A stretch of 64,000 nt of DNA from Enterococcus aquimarinus (lineage in GTDB: Bacteria; Bacillota; Bacilli; Lactobacillales; Enterococcaceae), in NCBI RefSeq assembly GCF_001885765.1, contig NZ_JXKD01000001.1, forward strand, positions 186,001 to 250,000. The letters are read 5' to 3'. Below the pieces are notes generated by a model. It made no database searches, was not told the DNA's origin, and worked only from the letters and a program-made list of their open reading frames with translations. Positions 18,569 to 27,546 of the stretch are shown here, one piece after another. Position 1 is the first letter of the stretch. Each line of letters opens with the position of its first letter. The position numbers and the translations under genes are program-made.

Positions 18569-20059
18569 TCAAATATCTGACATTGAAAGAAGTAAATCTG
18601 ACTCTTTCACAATCATTTTTTCAATCCACTGATCGATTAGGAGTAAATCGTTGCTCGTTAAAAGCGGATCAATAATAATTTGTGGCGTTTCATAACACTC
18701 CTCTGCAGGTAATTCAAAGGTTGTAATAATCAAATCTGCTTGTTGGAAATCAGTAATAAAAACAAAATCATATTTTGTTTTAAACTGGCTTTTCAAGCGA
18801 TTGGCTAAATAGTAATTAAAATGACTGGATACCTCAGAATAGACTGCGATTTTAACAGAGTAAAGCTGCGTATCGAGCGGGGAAAAGTAAGAAGCTAACA
18901 TCAAACTTGTAAATTTAAAGGAACTACTATCCAAAGCTGGGACTTTAAACCGAAAATCATTCCAAAATTGTTCGAAGCGTTGGTAAAAAAGTGGATTTTG
19001 TTGCTGAAACGTTTCGAAGTTGATGACTTGAAATAAGCGGAAAAATTCATCATCGATTGAAATAAAATAGGACAGAACCAAGGACTTTTGGATTGCTTCA
19101 TGGACAAGGGCTTGTTCTTCACTAGTGAGTTGACCGAACGCCATCTTAAATGCTTGACCCCAAGCAAGGGACTCAAAAACAAACAGTGGGACTAAAACAT
19201 CTCTTGTCGCTATGTCAAAGTCCTGTTCAAAAAGATCGGTAGCCATGGTAAATAGTAAAAAAAATTGCCAATCATTGAACGACCAATTATTTAAGAAGTT
19301 TGGTTTAGGCGGAAAATCAAATTGATGGAAAAGTTCATTTTCCTTTTCGGTTAAACGTAGTGGTGTACCTGAGTGGACGCCATGTTCATGGACGTAATAA
19401 ATGAGTGAAAAGACACCTAACTCTTTTAAAGAGAGCGTTAGACCTAAATGGTTTTGTATTTTTATTGCCTTGGATTCAAAAAAACCTTGTTCGGCAATAC
19501 CGGGTACCGCTGGCAATTGGCGATAAAATAAGAAAAGAAAATAGAAATAAAAGGAACGAATGGCGAGTTCGGAACCAGTTAATTTGATTTTATAGGCAAA
19601 TGTAATCCGTAAGTTATAGTGAGCTAAACTTTGATTGATTCGTTTAATTTTTCGTCTCAAAGTCGATTCACTGACATGTTGATTTTCATAAAAATCAGAA
19701 GCAATCAGCTCACGATAACGAAAAAGTTCTTGTAGTAACGTGTAAGATATTTCCTGACAAGCATAAGCGTCTATTAAGGCTTTAAAAGGGATTTTCTTTC
19801 GTAATAGGCGGGCACCTAACTGCGGATGAATGACTAGCTCACATTCTTCTACGGAATACCATTCTAAAAAATCACTTTGAATTTTGCGACATGTTTGTTG
19901 GAGTACATCAATGCTGATACCTCGGAAGTGATGTGCGATTTCTTTAAATGTTAGGTAATTAGACGAATTATCGAGGATCTGCAACAATTGGTTTTTGAGT
20001 AAAAATTCTTTATCCAGCCCGAACAAAGGTTCCGTAGTGTATTGTTCAACATTCATCAT
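18569..20059 (-). CDS. Mga/AtxA-family regulator, EbpR-like, probable pilus activator
   Basis: 496 residues. Two N-terminal helix-turn-helix regions (about 20-75 and 125-165, including NQHVSESTLRRKIKRIN), a central PRD-like domain, and a C-terminal EIIB-like part (QQADLIITTFELP). It is a paralogue of the 472-residue protein at 11683-13101. It is divergent from the pilus operon, exactly as ebpR is from ebpABC in Enterococcus faecalis, so the inferred role is activation of the pilus genes. AGGAGG lies four to seven bases before paired ATGs (20059/20056). TATACT on the minus strand (20081-20086) is a likely -10. Confidence 0.85.
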   Translation of the reverse strand: MMNVEQYTTEPLFGLDKEFLLKNQLLQILDNSSNYLTFKEIAHHFRGISIDVLQQTCRKIQSDFLEWYSVEECELVIHPQLGARLLRKKIPFKALIDAYACQEISYTLLQELFRYRELIASDFYENQHVSESTLRRKIKRINQSLAHYNLRITFAYKIKLTGSELAIRSFYFYFLFLFYRQLPAVPGIAEQGFFESKAIKIQNHLGLTLSLKELGVFSLIYYVHEHGVHSGTPLRLTEKENELFHQFDFPPKPNFLNNWSFNDWQFFLLFTMATDLFEQDFDIATRDVLVPLFVFESLAWGQAFKMAFGQLTSEEQALVHEAIQKSLVLSYFISIDDEFFRLFQVINFETFQQQNPLFYQRFEQFWNDFRFKVPALDSSSFKFTSLMLASYFSPLDTQLYSVKIAVYSEVSSHFNYYLANRLKSQFKTKYDFVFITDFQQADLIITTFELPAEECYETPQIIIDPLLTSNDLLLIDQWIEKMIVKESDLLLSMSDI

Positions 20060-20393
20060 GATCCCTCCTAATGTATGAACAGTATACTACAAAAAAAGCC
20101 CTTTCACATGTTCAAATAATCGCTTTATGACAGGTAAATGATGAACATGAAAATAAGATGAGAGAGTGATAAAATTTAATTAGATTTCAATGAGTGTGTT
20201 TAAGTGGTCGGTTTCTTTTAATCTCAAGAAAGTGGATTGTTCTCTCTGTTAAACGTCTTCATGCATCGAGTAAAGAATACGCTCTTTGATGAGAGAAAGA
20301 GAGCTACAGAGCTACAGAACCACATAAATGAAACCGTATCCAAAATAAAATAATCATTTAATTAAAAAGTAATAATGGTTAGGAGGGGAGATA
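20060..20393. promoter_or_regulatory. Divergent control region between regulator and pilus operon
   Basis: 334 bp without a gene, AT-rich. It holds the regulator's -10 (20081-20086, minus strand). It also holds an imperfect inverted repeat, TTTCACATGTTCA near 20102-20114 against TGAACATGAAA about 30 bp further right, and a tandem 8-bp repeat GAGCTACA (20301-20308, 20309-20316). AT-rich candidates for the pilus -10 lie near 20345-20355. These are plausible regulator-binding elements, but the Mga-family recognition sequence is too loose to assign by eye. GGAGGGGAG precedes the pilus ATG. Confidence 0.5.
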
Positions 20394-23300
20394 ATGAGAA
20401 GTAAAGGAGTCGTTTGGTTTGGATTCATATTGTTGTTGGCAAGCATGATTCCCAATTTGATGCAGGCATATATCGTGTATGCACAATCATCCGATGAAGT
20501 TCGTGAAACAATTATTCAAACAGATACGTTAAAAGTGACGACAAATGTGAAACAAGTCAATGATCAAATGCGCTGGGAACTACAGTATCAATGGTCTACA
20601 CCGACACAAAATAGTGCACGGCGATTGAAACTAAAGTTTTATGATAATGAAGGAAAAGCAGAAAAAAATGTTGATACTTCGCTCGTTCAACCTGAACACA
20701 TCGATGGTTGGCGCTTGAATGAGAATAATTGGTTTATGAATGAAGAATTTAAGACATCCGCAGAAGGAACCGTTGTGGTGATGACAGCTTTATCTGTAAA
20801 GAATCTCGCCTTACGTATTCAACTCGATGAGGAAATCATTAAAGAAGTAGAAAGAGTCAAGGAGACTATTTCCTCAGAAGAATTGTTTGCTTCACAAGAA
20901 AGTAGCGGCAGTTCGGAAGTCGTCACTACCTTTAACAACGAAACAGAAGTGGAAGTAATAGAAGAAAAGATTATTACGGAAGATATTTTGCAAACACCAG
21001 ATGCGGATGTACACGAATTGTCTGCACCCGAAATTGATGCACCCGTTACGAGTTCGAGTGAAGTGAAGGACACCTCTCAAGAAGAAATTGTAACACCGAG
21101 TGAGGAAACGTCCGAGACGACAGTCGAAAGCCAAGTGCCAGAAACGAGCGAAATGGAATCTTCCCCAAGTGAAACAAGTTCAAGTTTTGAAAAGACAGCT
21201 AGTACCGAGGAAGCGTTAAAAGAAGCGGATAATCTTGTTCAAAACTTCCAATATAACGCAGGTATTGCTCCTTTTGCCGTAGCATCCTATACAGATCCCT
21301 TTGCCTATACCCCAGATGGGGGGCAATATCCCACTCATGGAACAAACAATTATAGTGCTGCTTTAACAAGTCCATTTGTGAAAAATTACAATTACGGCAG
21401 TACGGCAGATAGCGTTTCTGGTGTTCCTGTAAAAAATATTCTGAATACAACTCCACTTAATTTCGATAAAGGTTATCATGCACACCAAGTGACAACCAAT
21501 CCGGCACAGGATATATATTTGAAGAAAATTGCGATGCCCACAAGTGATCCGACAAAATTCAAAGTGCAACTGGATATGATTGGTGGGTACTTACAAACAC
21601 GACGCAACGTTGATGTCGTCTTCGTAGTCGATAAGTCGGGAAGTATGGCAGATTCTAACTGGACAGTCTTAAAAAATTCATTGAATACATTTGCAAATGG
21701 TTTGCTAGGAAGTACTAACAATGCCGATGGAGCTGTGCGTTTAGGACTAGCCTCTTTTGGTGGAGCCCAAGTGAATAACAATTGGACAGCCTTTGGAGAA
21801 ATTGGGAACTTTGGTGGGACAGTCGGCAACTATACTGGATTTACAACGAGTGCATCAAGTTTTCTAAGTCATACTATTTTAAATGTAACACCTACAGGTG
21901 GAACACCAACGTTCTTAGGATTGGATGCAGGGCTTGATCTTCTAGTTAATCCGGCTTATAACTCCCGAACAGATGCTGCAAAAGTTTTGATTATTCTAAC
22001 GGATGGCCTACCAACTTATGCACCAACGACTACATATACTGGAATTCGGCAAACATCAGGTAATTCCAGTAATGCAATGACAAGGACACAACCTGTTTCT
22101 ACGGTAGAACGTTTCACAGCGGGATCTAACTTATTTACCGGAGATGGTATTGCTACACCTCAATCGACTCGGAATGCGATTATTGCGCATGCTAACAGTC
22201 GGTCAGTAAGTTATCCGAATATTGATCGCTATGCCATTGGTTTTAATGTTTCTAATGTAGGAGATATACTATCTGCTTTAGGGCCTAAGGGACAATATTC
22301 AGCTACTAGTCAGTCTGATTTAACAGCGGTCATGAATAACATTAAACAAAAAATTATCGATATAAGTGCATTAATCCGTGAGGCGAAAGTCTTTGATCCA
22401 ATGAGTAGTTATGTCACGCTGGATGCAGCAACTGTTAAGACGTCTGCGCTACAATTGAATCTCAGTTCCTCTCCAAGAACACTGACTGTCATTCCATCCA
22501 CGTCAGGAAGTTATCCAACTTATGCAAGTGATGTGGTGATTGATAAAACCGGTAATAAAATCAATCTTTCTAATTTGACTTTAGCTGGAGATAGTACCAA
22601 ACTCAATGGTTTTCGAGTGGAGTATGAGGTCACGCTCAAAGAAGAATATCGGGATGGAAAATTCTATCCGGCGAACGGGCCTACCTACTTAGCGGATGAT
22701 CAATATACAAATCCATTTGGTTTTGCCATTCCATCGGTCAAAAAAGAGGCTACGACCTTCGATATACCGGTTACCAAAGAATGGATTGATGATAATAATA
22801 CATGGACGACACGCCAATCCATTTCACTACAATTACAGAAAAAAGTTGGCACGACTTGGGAAGATGTCCCTGGTAAGAGCATCACGTTACCAGTTGGAAC
22901 AACGAGCTATACCTTTACCGGAATCCAAGCCTATGAAAGTGGTCTAAAAATTGATTATGCCATTAAAGAAACACCAACTCGTGTGACGGGGTACAAAGCC
23001 CCTGTTTATACTCCTGCTTCTGTCAATATTAGTTCGACGAATAAAACATTAAAAGTAACAAATGAACTATTGAAGACGAAGATTGAGTTTACAAAAGTGA
23101 AAAGTGATGGAACTACACCGTTAGCGGGGGTTGGATTCACGTTATTCAAAGCAAACGGTACAACAGCGATTGGAACACAAGTACTCTCTGATGCGACGGG
23201 TAAAGTTAGCTTCCCAACACAACTTCCGATCGGTTCTTACGTTGTGAAAGAAACGCTGACGTTACCAGGATACGAACCCATTGATCCGATGAATTTGGTG

Positions 23301-23822
23301 GTTTCCGATACTAATGCCACTTTGTCAGTCAATGGTTTACCTACTGGAAATAAAGTGGTCAATCGGTTGAAGGACTTTAAACTAATCGTGAAAAAACTTG
23401 ATACTGTTGGAAATGCCGTTAACGGAGCCAAGTTTAAGTTAGAAAGTACGACGACAAGTCCGCCATATTCAAATGAGTTGTTGAGCTCGAATAATCTCTT
23501 CGAATTCACGGGTCTAAAACCAGGAACATATACGTTAACGGAAACCCAGACGCCAGATGGCTATATCGGTTTGCAAAATCCAATCACCATTATGATTGAT
23601 CTGGACGGTAACGTAAAAGTCGATGATGTTTCGCAATCAGGTGTGATTACAGGAGAAGGCAATATTATTAAGCTTGATGTCAAAAATCGCCAAAAAGGAC
23701 AACTGCCTAGTACTGGCGGAAATGGGACACAACAATATCTAATCGTAACCTTCGTTTTAGCGAGTATCGCAAGTGTGATTGGAATTTACTATGTGTATCG
23801 TAATCGAAAGGGGGCGAAGTGA
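20394..23822 (+). CDS. Pilus tip adhesin with von Willebrand A domain, EbpA-like
   Basis: 1142 residues, close to E. faecalis EbpA in size and position. Signal peptide (about 1-31, ending VYAQ). A Ser/Thr/Glu-rich stretch (about 165-285) could be an extended stalk. The vWA domain starts near 405 and has the MIDAS motif DKSGS (D413, S415, S417), the GGTPT metal loop and ILTDGLP. A Cna-B domain (about 790-890) and two SpaA-like domains (about 895-990 and 992-1100, with the E-box-like YTLTETQTPDGY) follow. The sorting signal LPSTG is at 1104-1108, then a hydrophobic helix and RNRKGAK tail. Predicted role: pilus tip, binding host ligands through the metal site. It starts the operon; the next gene begins one base after its stop. 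Confidence 0.9.
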   Translation: MRSKGVVWFGFILLLASMIPNLMQAYIVYAQSSDEVRETIIQTDTLKVTTNVKQVNDQMRWELQYQWSTPTQNSARRLKLKFYDNEGKAEKNVDTSLVQPEHIDGWRLNENNWFMNEEFKTSAEGTVVVMTALSVKNLALRIQLDEEIIKEVERVKETISSEELFASQESSGSSEVVTTFNNETEVEVIEEKIITEDILQTPDADVHELSAPEIDAPVTSSSEVKDTSQEEIVTPSEETSETTVESQVPETSEMESSPSETSSSFEKTASTEEALKEADNLVQNFQYNAGIAPFAVASYTDPFAYTPDGGQYPTHGTNNYSAALTSPFVKNYNYGSTADSVSGVPVKNILNTTPLNFDKGYHAHQVTTNPAQDIYLKKIAMPTSDPTKFKVQLDMIGGYLQTRRNVDVVFVVDKSGSMADSNWTVLKNSLNTFANGLLGSTNNADGAVRLGLASFGGAQVNNNWTAFGEIGNFGGTVGNYTGFTTSASSFLSHTILNVTPTGGTPTFLGLDAGLDLLVNPAYNSRTDAAKVLIILTDGLPTYAPTTTYTGIRQTSGNSSNAMTRTQPVSTVERFTAGSNLFTGDGIATPQSTRNAIIAHANSRSVSYPNIDRYAIGFNVSNVGDILSALGPKGQYSATSQSDLTAVMNNIKQKIIDISALIREAKVFDPMSSYVTLDAATVKTSALQLNLSSSPRTLTVIPSTSGSYPTYASDVVIDKTGNKINLSNLTLAGDSTKLNGFRVEYEVTLKEEYRDGKFYPANGPTYLADDQYTNPFGFAIPSVKKEATTFDIPVTKEWIDDNNTWTTRQSISLQLQKKVGTTWEDVPGKSITLPVGTTSYTFTGIQAYESGLKIDYAIKETPTRVTGYKAPVYTPASVNISSTNKTLKVTNELLKTKIEFTKVKSDGTTPLAGVGFTLFKANGTTAIGTQVLSDATGKVSFPTQLPIGSYVVKETLTLPGYEPIDPMNLVVSDTNATLSVNGLPTGNKVVNRLKDFKLIVKKLDTVGNAVNGAKFKLESTTTSPPYSNELLSSNNLFEFTGLKPGTYTLTETQTPDGYIGLQNPITIMIDLDGNVKVDDVSQSGVITGEGNIIKLDVKNRQKGQLPSTGGNGTQQYLIVTFVLASIASVIGIYYVYRNRKGAK

Positions 23823-23823
23823 G

Positions 23824-24648
23824 ATGACACTAAGAAAAATAGTCGCAAGTGTGGCATTCATCTTTCTCTTAGCACCTTTAGGATTAATCGGACATAGGAG
23901 CGCCCAAGCGGCAGAAATTCCACAAGAAGTAACGTTTGTGTTACATAAACGGGTCTTTCTGAATCCTAATAGCATTCTTGATAGTCAGATTAATAGTGGT
24001 CTAGAACTTACACCAGAAAATGTGACAGAAGCAAATGATGCGCTCATTGATGACACTCAAACATTTGGCATAAACGGGATCAATTTTGACGTTTATGATG
24101 CTAGTGCCTATCTTGCAGGCGAATTAGCCCAAAAAACAATAGAAGAAGTGATGCAAGCGATACTTGAAACAGACTCCGATACCTTAAGAGAGACACTGAC
24201 AGCGGAAAACTTAGTGACGACGATTACCACGACGCAAGATCCACAAACAGGTGAGAATGGGATGGTGACCTTGACGCTTGATTTGAGTGAAGTGGCTGAA
24301 CAGAATCCTGCGATTTTGTTTTTAGAAAAACTACCTAATAACAGCGTGATTCGTCAAGAATCTGCTCCGATGTTAGTTGTTTTACCGGTTGAAGATCCGA
24401 TGAACGAAGGACAATTCCTAGACACGATTCATCTGTACCCAAAAAATGTGTTGCGTGGTCGCTTACCACAGACAGGTGGCGAAGAAAAACCAAAACCGTC
24501 ACCAACACCGACTCCGGGTGGTCGCTTACCACAAACCGGAGAAGCCAAAAGTATCATGGGGATTGTCGGCATACTAATCGTTGGCTCAGTCATTATTTAT
24601 TGGCAAAGACGGCGAACGAGTAAACAGGTTATTCGAACAAAAAAATAA
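23824..24648 (+). CDS. Small minor (probably basal) pilin with two tandem LPQTG motifs
   Basis: 274 residues from ATG 23824, chosen because GGGGGCG lies just upstream and a clean signal peptide (ending QAAE) follows; a longer in-frame start overlaps the upstream gene. The mature N-domain begins VTFVLHKRVF, like the major pilin's VTVHKRVF, and ends in the pilin-type motif LYPK (204-207). Then come LPQTG at 214-218, a proline-rich linker (KPKPSPTPTPGG), a second LPQTG at 235-239, a hydrophobic helix and RRRTSKQ. There is no Cna-B domain or E-box. It takes the ebpB position but is far shorter (EbpB is about 470 residues). It probably anchors or decorates the shaft. Confidence 0.8.
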   Translation: MTLRKIVASVAFIFLLAPLGLIGHRSAQAAEIPQEVTFVLHKRVFLNPNSILDSQINSGLELTPENVTEANDALIDDTQTFGINGINFDVYDASAYLAGELAQKTIEEVMQAILETDSDTLRETLTAENLVTTITTTQDPQTGENGMVTLTLDLSEVAEQNPAILFLEKLPNNSVIRQESAPMLVVLPVEDPMNEGQFLDTIHLYPKNVLRGRLPQTGGEEKPKPSPTPTPGGRLPQTGEAKSIMGIVGILIVGSVIIYWQRRRTSKQVIRTKK

Positions 24649-24672
24649 ATCAAAAAATGGGAGGAAACAACA

Positions 24673-26175
24673 ATGCGTACAGGGAGAAAGCTTTGGAAGA
24701 TTATGATAGCTACGTTACTCTTAGTTCCGCTATTCGCAGGGGGAATAAGTGCATTTGCTGATACCACACCGCCACCAACTACGACAGATGTGACCGTTCA
24801 TAAACGCGTCTTTGAAGATGAAATGCCTGAAGTAAAAGTCAATACTGGTTTAGAAGATGCTACTTTTGGAGGCACTCCATTAGCTGGGGCAGGATTTACT
24901 GTCTACGATGTTACAGTAGCTTATCATGCTGCAATCGTTGGTAAAACCCAAGCAGAAGCGATTGATGCCGTGCTTGCACTCCATAATGCGACACCACCTA
25001 CCGTTTTCCCAGTCGCAAAAGCAGAACAGTTAACAGTCGATCCCAGTGGAAAAACAACGTTCACAGGATTACCATTAATCTCTAGTGGTAAAGATGCCGC
25101 GTACTTATTTGTTGAAACAACTACACCAGATAGTCCAACCATTATTGAAAAAGCAGCACCCTTTATTTTAGCAATGCCAATCTACACCGCAATGGGCAGT
25201 GCCGGTCAATTAAATACAGATATTCATGTCTATCCAAAGAATGTTAGCGCAGAAAATATCAAAGAAATGACCAATGTTGATGCGTTTGGCAGTGTAACGA
25301 TTGATGGAAAAGAATATCCGAATGTTCAAATTGGTGATGTGCTAAGTTACAAACTTACCATTCAAATTCCAACTAACATTGGAACCAGAACGAGTTTTGT
25401 GATTAAAGATACACCAGGAGCAGGGATGGCCGTGGCTGATCCGGAAAATCTAGTGGTTACCGGATTAACTTCTCCGACAGATTACACGGTGACCATTTCG
25501 CCGACAAGAAATGAATTAACGATTAACTTAGTACCAGGTAGTGCTAATGTGAAAGCCTTAGCGGGCGATGCATTGGTAATTACTTACGATATGGTACTAA
25601 CCGAAGATGCCGTACCTGATACCATCATTGAAAACAATGCGAGTATCATTATTAATGGTACTACAACCACTGAGATGACTCCTCCTCCAGGTGTGGTGAC
25701 TGGTGGTAAACAATTTATTAAAAAAGATGGTCAAACTGATAAAGCGTTAGAAAACGCGAAATTCAAAGCCTACAGAGAAACAGAAGAGGGTATGGAGTGG
25801 GCAACGTTTACGGTGAATGCACTTGGTGTGAATGCCTTTGCGGGCTGGGTTACGGATGAAGCAGATGCAACGGAAGTCACTTCTGCAGCTGATGGCGTCA
25901 TCAAGATTACTGGTTTAACGCAAGGAACGTACTTCTTAAAAGAAACAGTGACGCCAGACGGTTACGTTTTATTAGATGAACCACAAGAATTTACTGTCGT
26001 TTACGGTGGTTACGGCGAAACAGCACAATTACGTCAAACCATTCTAAACGTTCCGAAAGGTCTTTTACCAGCAACTGGTGGAACTGGGATTTACGCGTTC
26101 TTAGCAATCGGTTCTATGATGATGCTAGGTGCTTATATCTGGTTCAAACGTTCAAAAGAACAAGCGGAAGTCTAA
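24673..26175 (+). CDS. Major pilus shaft subunit, EbpC/SpaA-type
   Basis: 500 residues. Signal peptide ends near ISAFA. N-domain begins VTVHKRVF and ends with the pilin motif VYPK (186-189), whose Lys189 should be joined to the Thr of the next subunit. A middle domain (about 205-335) resembles the fimbrial isopeptide D2 family. The C-terminal Cna-B/SpaA domain (about 345-455) carries the E-box YFLKETVTPDGY (E424), which supports an internal isopeptide bond. The sorting signal LPATG is at 465-469, followed by a membrane helix and KRSKEQ. GGGAGG lies upstream of ATG. It is the third gene of the pilus operon. Confidence 0.92.
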   Translation: MRTGRKLWKIMIATLLLVPLFAGGISAFADTTPPPTTTDVTVHKRVFEDEMPEVKVNTGLEDATFGGTPLAGAGFTVYDVTVAYHAAIVGKTQAEAIDAVLALHNATPPTVFPVAKAEQLTVDPSGKTTFTGLPLISSGKDAAYLFVETTTPDSPTIIEKAAPFILAMPIYTAMGSAGQLNTDIHVYPKNVSAENIKEMTNVDAFGSVTIDGKEYPNVQIGDVLSYKLTIQIPTNIGTRTSFVIKDTPGAGMAVADPENLVVTGLTSPTDYTVTISPTRNELTINLVPGSANVKALAGDALVITYDMVLTEDAVPDTIIENNASIIINGTTTTEMTPPPGVVTGGKQFIKKDGQTDKALENAKFKAYRETEEGMEWATFTVNALGVNAFAGWVTDEADATEVTSAADGVIKITGLTQGTYFLKETVTPDGYVLLDEPQEFTVVYGGYGETAQLRQTILNVPKGLLPATGGTGIYAFLAIGSMMMLGAYIWFKRSKEQAEV

Positions 26176-26197
26176 CAAAAATGACATACAAAAAGTT

Positions 26198-26284
26198 GTT
26201 GAAGTACAGCCCCTTGTACTTCAACTGCTTAAAAATGAACGGTGGGATGGTAGGTTACCAAATCTTACCGTTCATTTTTAAGCA
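26198..26284 (+). promoter_or_regulatory. Two consecutive hairpins between pilin and sortase genes
   Basis: Hairpin 1 has an 11-bp perfect stem (26198-26208 with 26215-26225) and a 6-nt loop. Hairpin 2 follows directly, with an 18-bp perfect stem (26226-26243 with 26267-26284) and a 23-nt loop. Neither is followed by a clear T run, and the sortase Shine-Dalgarno begins right after hairpin 2. They look like mRNA processing/stability or partial-attenuation elements, not a full terminator. Confidence 0.7.
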
Positions 26285-26301
26285 GAGAACGGAGTGAGGA
26301 G

Positions 26302-27546
26302 ATGAAAGCAAAAAAAAAAACCCATTCACGTCTAAAGGACGAGCGGATTAACCTCATTTTAAAGATAGTCATGGCTGGTTTGTTCTTAACTGGGGCCATC
26401 ATTTTCTCGTATCCTTTTGTGGCAGACGCGATTAATAATTATTATGATCAAATACGAATCGAAGAGATGCAAGCAAAAAGTGACAAACAAAATAAAGAGC
26501 AACTCCAGGCGCAAAGAGCAGAACTTGAACAAAAAAATCAAGCCTTACTAGAAGAGGGTAAGTTGAATAATATACCAGGAATGGGTTTAGTCGAAGATCC
26601 TTTTACCAGCTTAGTCGACAATACCCAAAATCTTGGAAGCGACTATTTCGAAAAATATACGATTGGCGCCATCTATATCCCAACGATTCATGTGAGTTTA
26701 CCATTATTTAGCGAAACCAATTCAATCTTATTAGAAAAAGGCGCTACGGTCCTACAAGGCACTTCTTTCCCAATCGGGGGACCAAACAGTCATTCTGTGA
26801 TTACGGGTCATAGTGGTCTTCCCAATCAGAAACTATTTACGGACTTAGAGCAATTAAAAAAAGGGGATTTCTTTTTTGTGGAAATTACAGGAGAAAAGCT
26901 AGCTTATCAAATCGAAGCATTTAAAACAGTTCTTCCTCACGAGATAGACTCTTTGAAGATCAGAGATGGTGAAGATTTGGTCACACTTTTGACATGTACA
27001 CCATATATGATTAATACGCATCGCTTATTAGTCACTGGGAAACGCGTGCCTTTTCCAGAAGAAGAACTAAAAAAAGAAATCCAAACGACCCAAACGTATC
27101 ATAAGCGTCGGTTTCAAGTTTATATGATGCTTATTCCACTTTTTATCGCACTATTTTTTTACTGGATCTGGCGCAAATACGTGTATTATCAAAGCATTAA
27201 ACAACGCTATGACTTCAATTTTTATTTACTAAAAGAAAATCAACCACAAGTCGGTGTGCCATTTGTTTTAATGGATAAAAAAGGACGTACCGTTTTTCGT
27301 GACAATGAAGAACCATTCACGGTCACGAGTGAAGAGGATGGTCTCGTCTCATTTAAACAAATTCCTGGTGGCATCTATCGCGCGGTACGAAGCAGCGGTG
27401 CGCCATTGTCCGTAAAAGGGAAAGTGTTTTTCCTGCATGATCGCTACTTTAAAATCACGCGTCCAATTAAGTTATGGAGAAGAACTAAATTTAACCAAAT
27501 CGACATCATTAATGAGGTGACGTCACATGAAAAAGAGAAAGAATAA
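26302..27546 (+). CDS. Class C (pilus-polymerising) sortase 1, with extra C-terminal domain
   Basis: 414 residues. Basic N-terminus, membrane helix 1 (about 20-42), charged coiled linker, a lid-like DPF (99-101), then the sortase fold with His170 (TGHSG), Cys232 (LLTCTP) and Arg241 (THRLL). Membrane helix 2 is at about 273-290. About 90 further residues (303-395) look like a small beta domain with the pattern VGVPFVLMDKKG ... GLVSFKQIPGGIYRA, resembling pilin SpaA/Cna-B domains. Class C sortases link pilins through YPK lysines. The usual HRG after the catalytic His is HSG here. GGAGTGAGGAG precedes ATG. Its end overlaps the next gene by 20 bp. Confidence 0.9.
   Translation: MKAKKKTHSRLKDERINLILKIVMAGLFLTGAIIFSYPFVADAINNYYDQIRIEEMQAKSDKQNKEQLQAQRAELEQKNQALLEEGKLNNIPGMGLVEDPFTSLVDNTQNLGSDYFEKYTIGAIYIPTIHVSLPLFSETNSILLEKGATVLQGTSFPIGGPNSHSVITGHSGLPNQKLFTDLEQLKKGDFFFVEITGEKLAYQIEAFKTVLPHEIDSLKIRDGEDLVTLLTCTPYMINTHRLLVTGKRVPFPEEELKKEIQTTQTYHKRRFQVYMMLIPLFIALFFYWIWRKYVYYQSIKQRYDFNFYLLKENQPQVGVPFVLMDKKGRTVFRDNEEPFTVTSEEDGLVSFKQIPGGIYRAVRSSGAPLSVKGKVFFLHDRYFKITRPIKLWRRTKFNQIDIINEVTSHEKEKE

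Noticed and set aside
20301-20316. Possible CRISPR-like repeat (GAGCTACA twice)
   Set aside because: Only two 8-bp copies with no spacer; no cas gene in the window.
21199-21829. Minus-strand open frames inside the vWA adhesin gene
   Set aside because: Antisense shadows of a long coding frame with clear domains and no ribosome sites.
27517-27526. Palindrome GTGACGTCAC before the second sortase as an operator
   Set aside because: It lies inside the coding end of sortase 1 and in the ribosome site of sortase 2; coding and translation explain it well enough.
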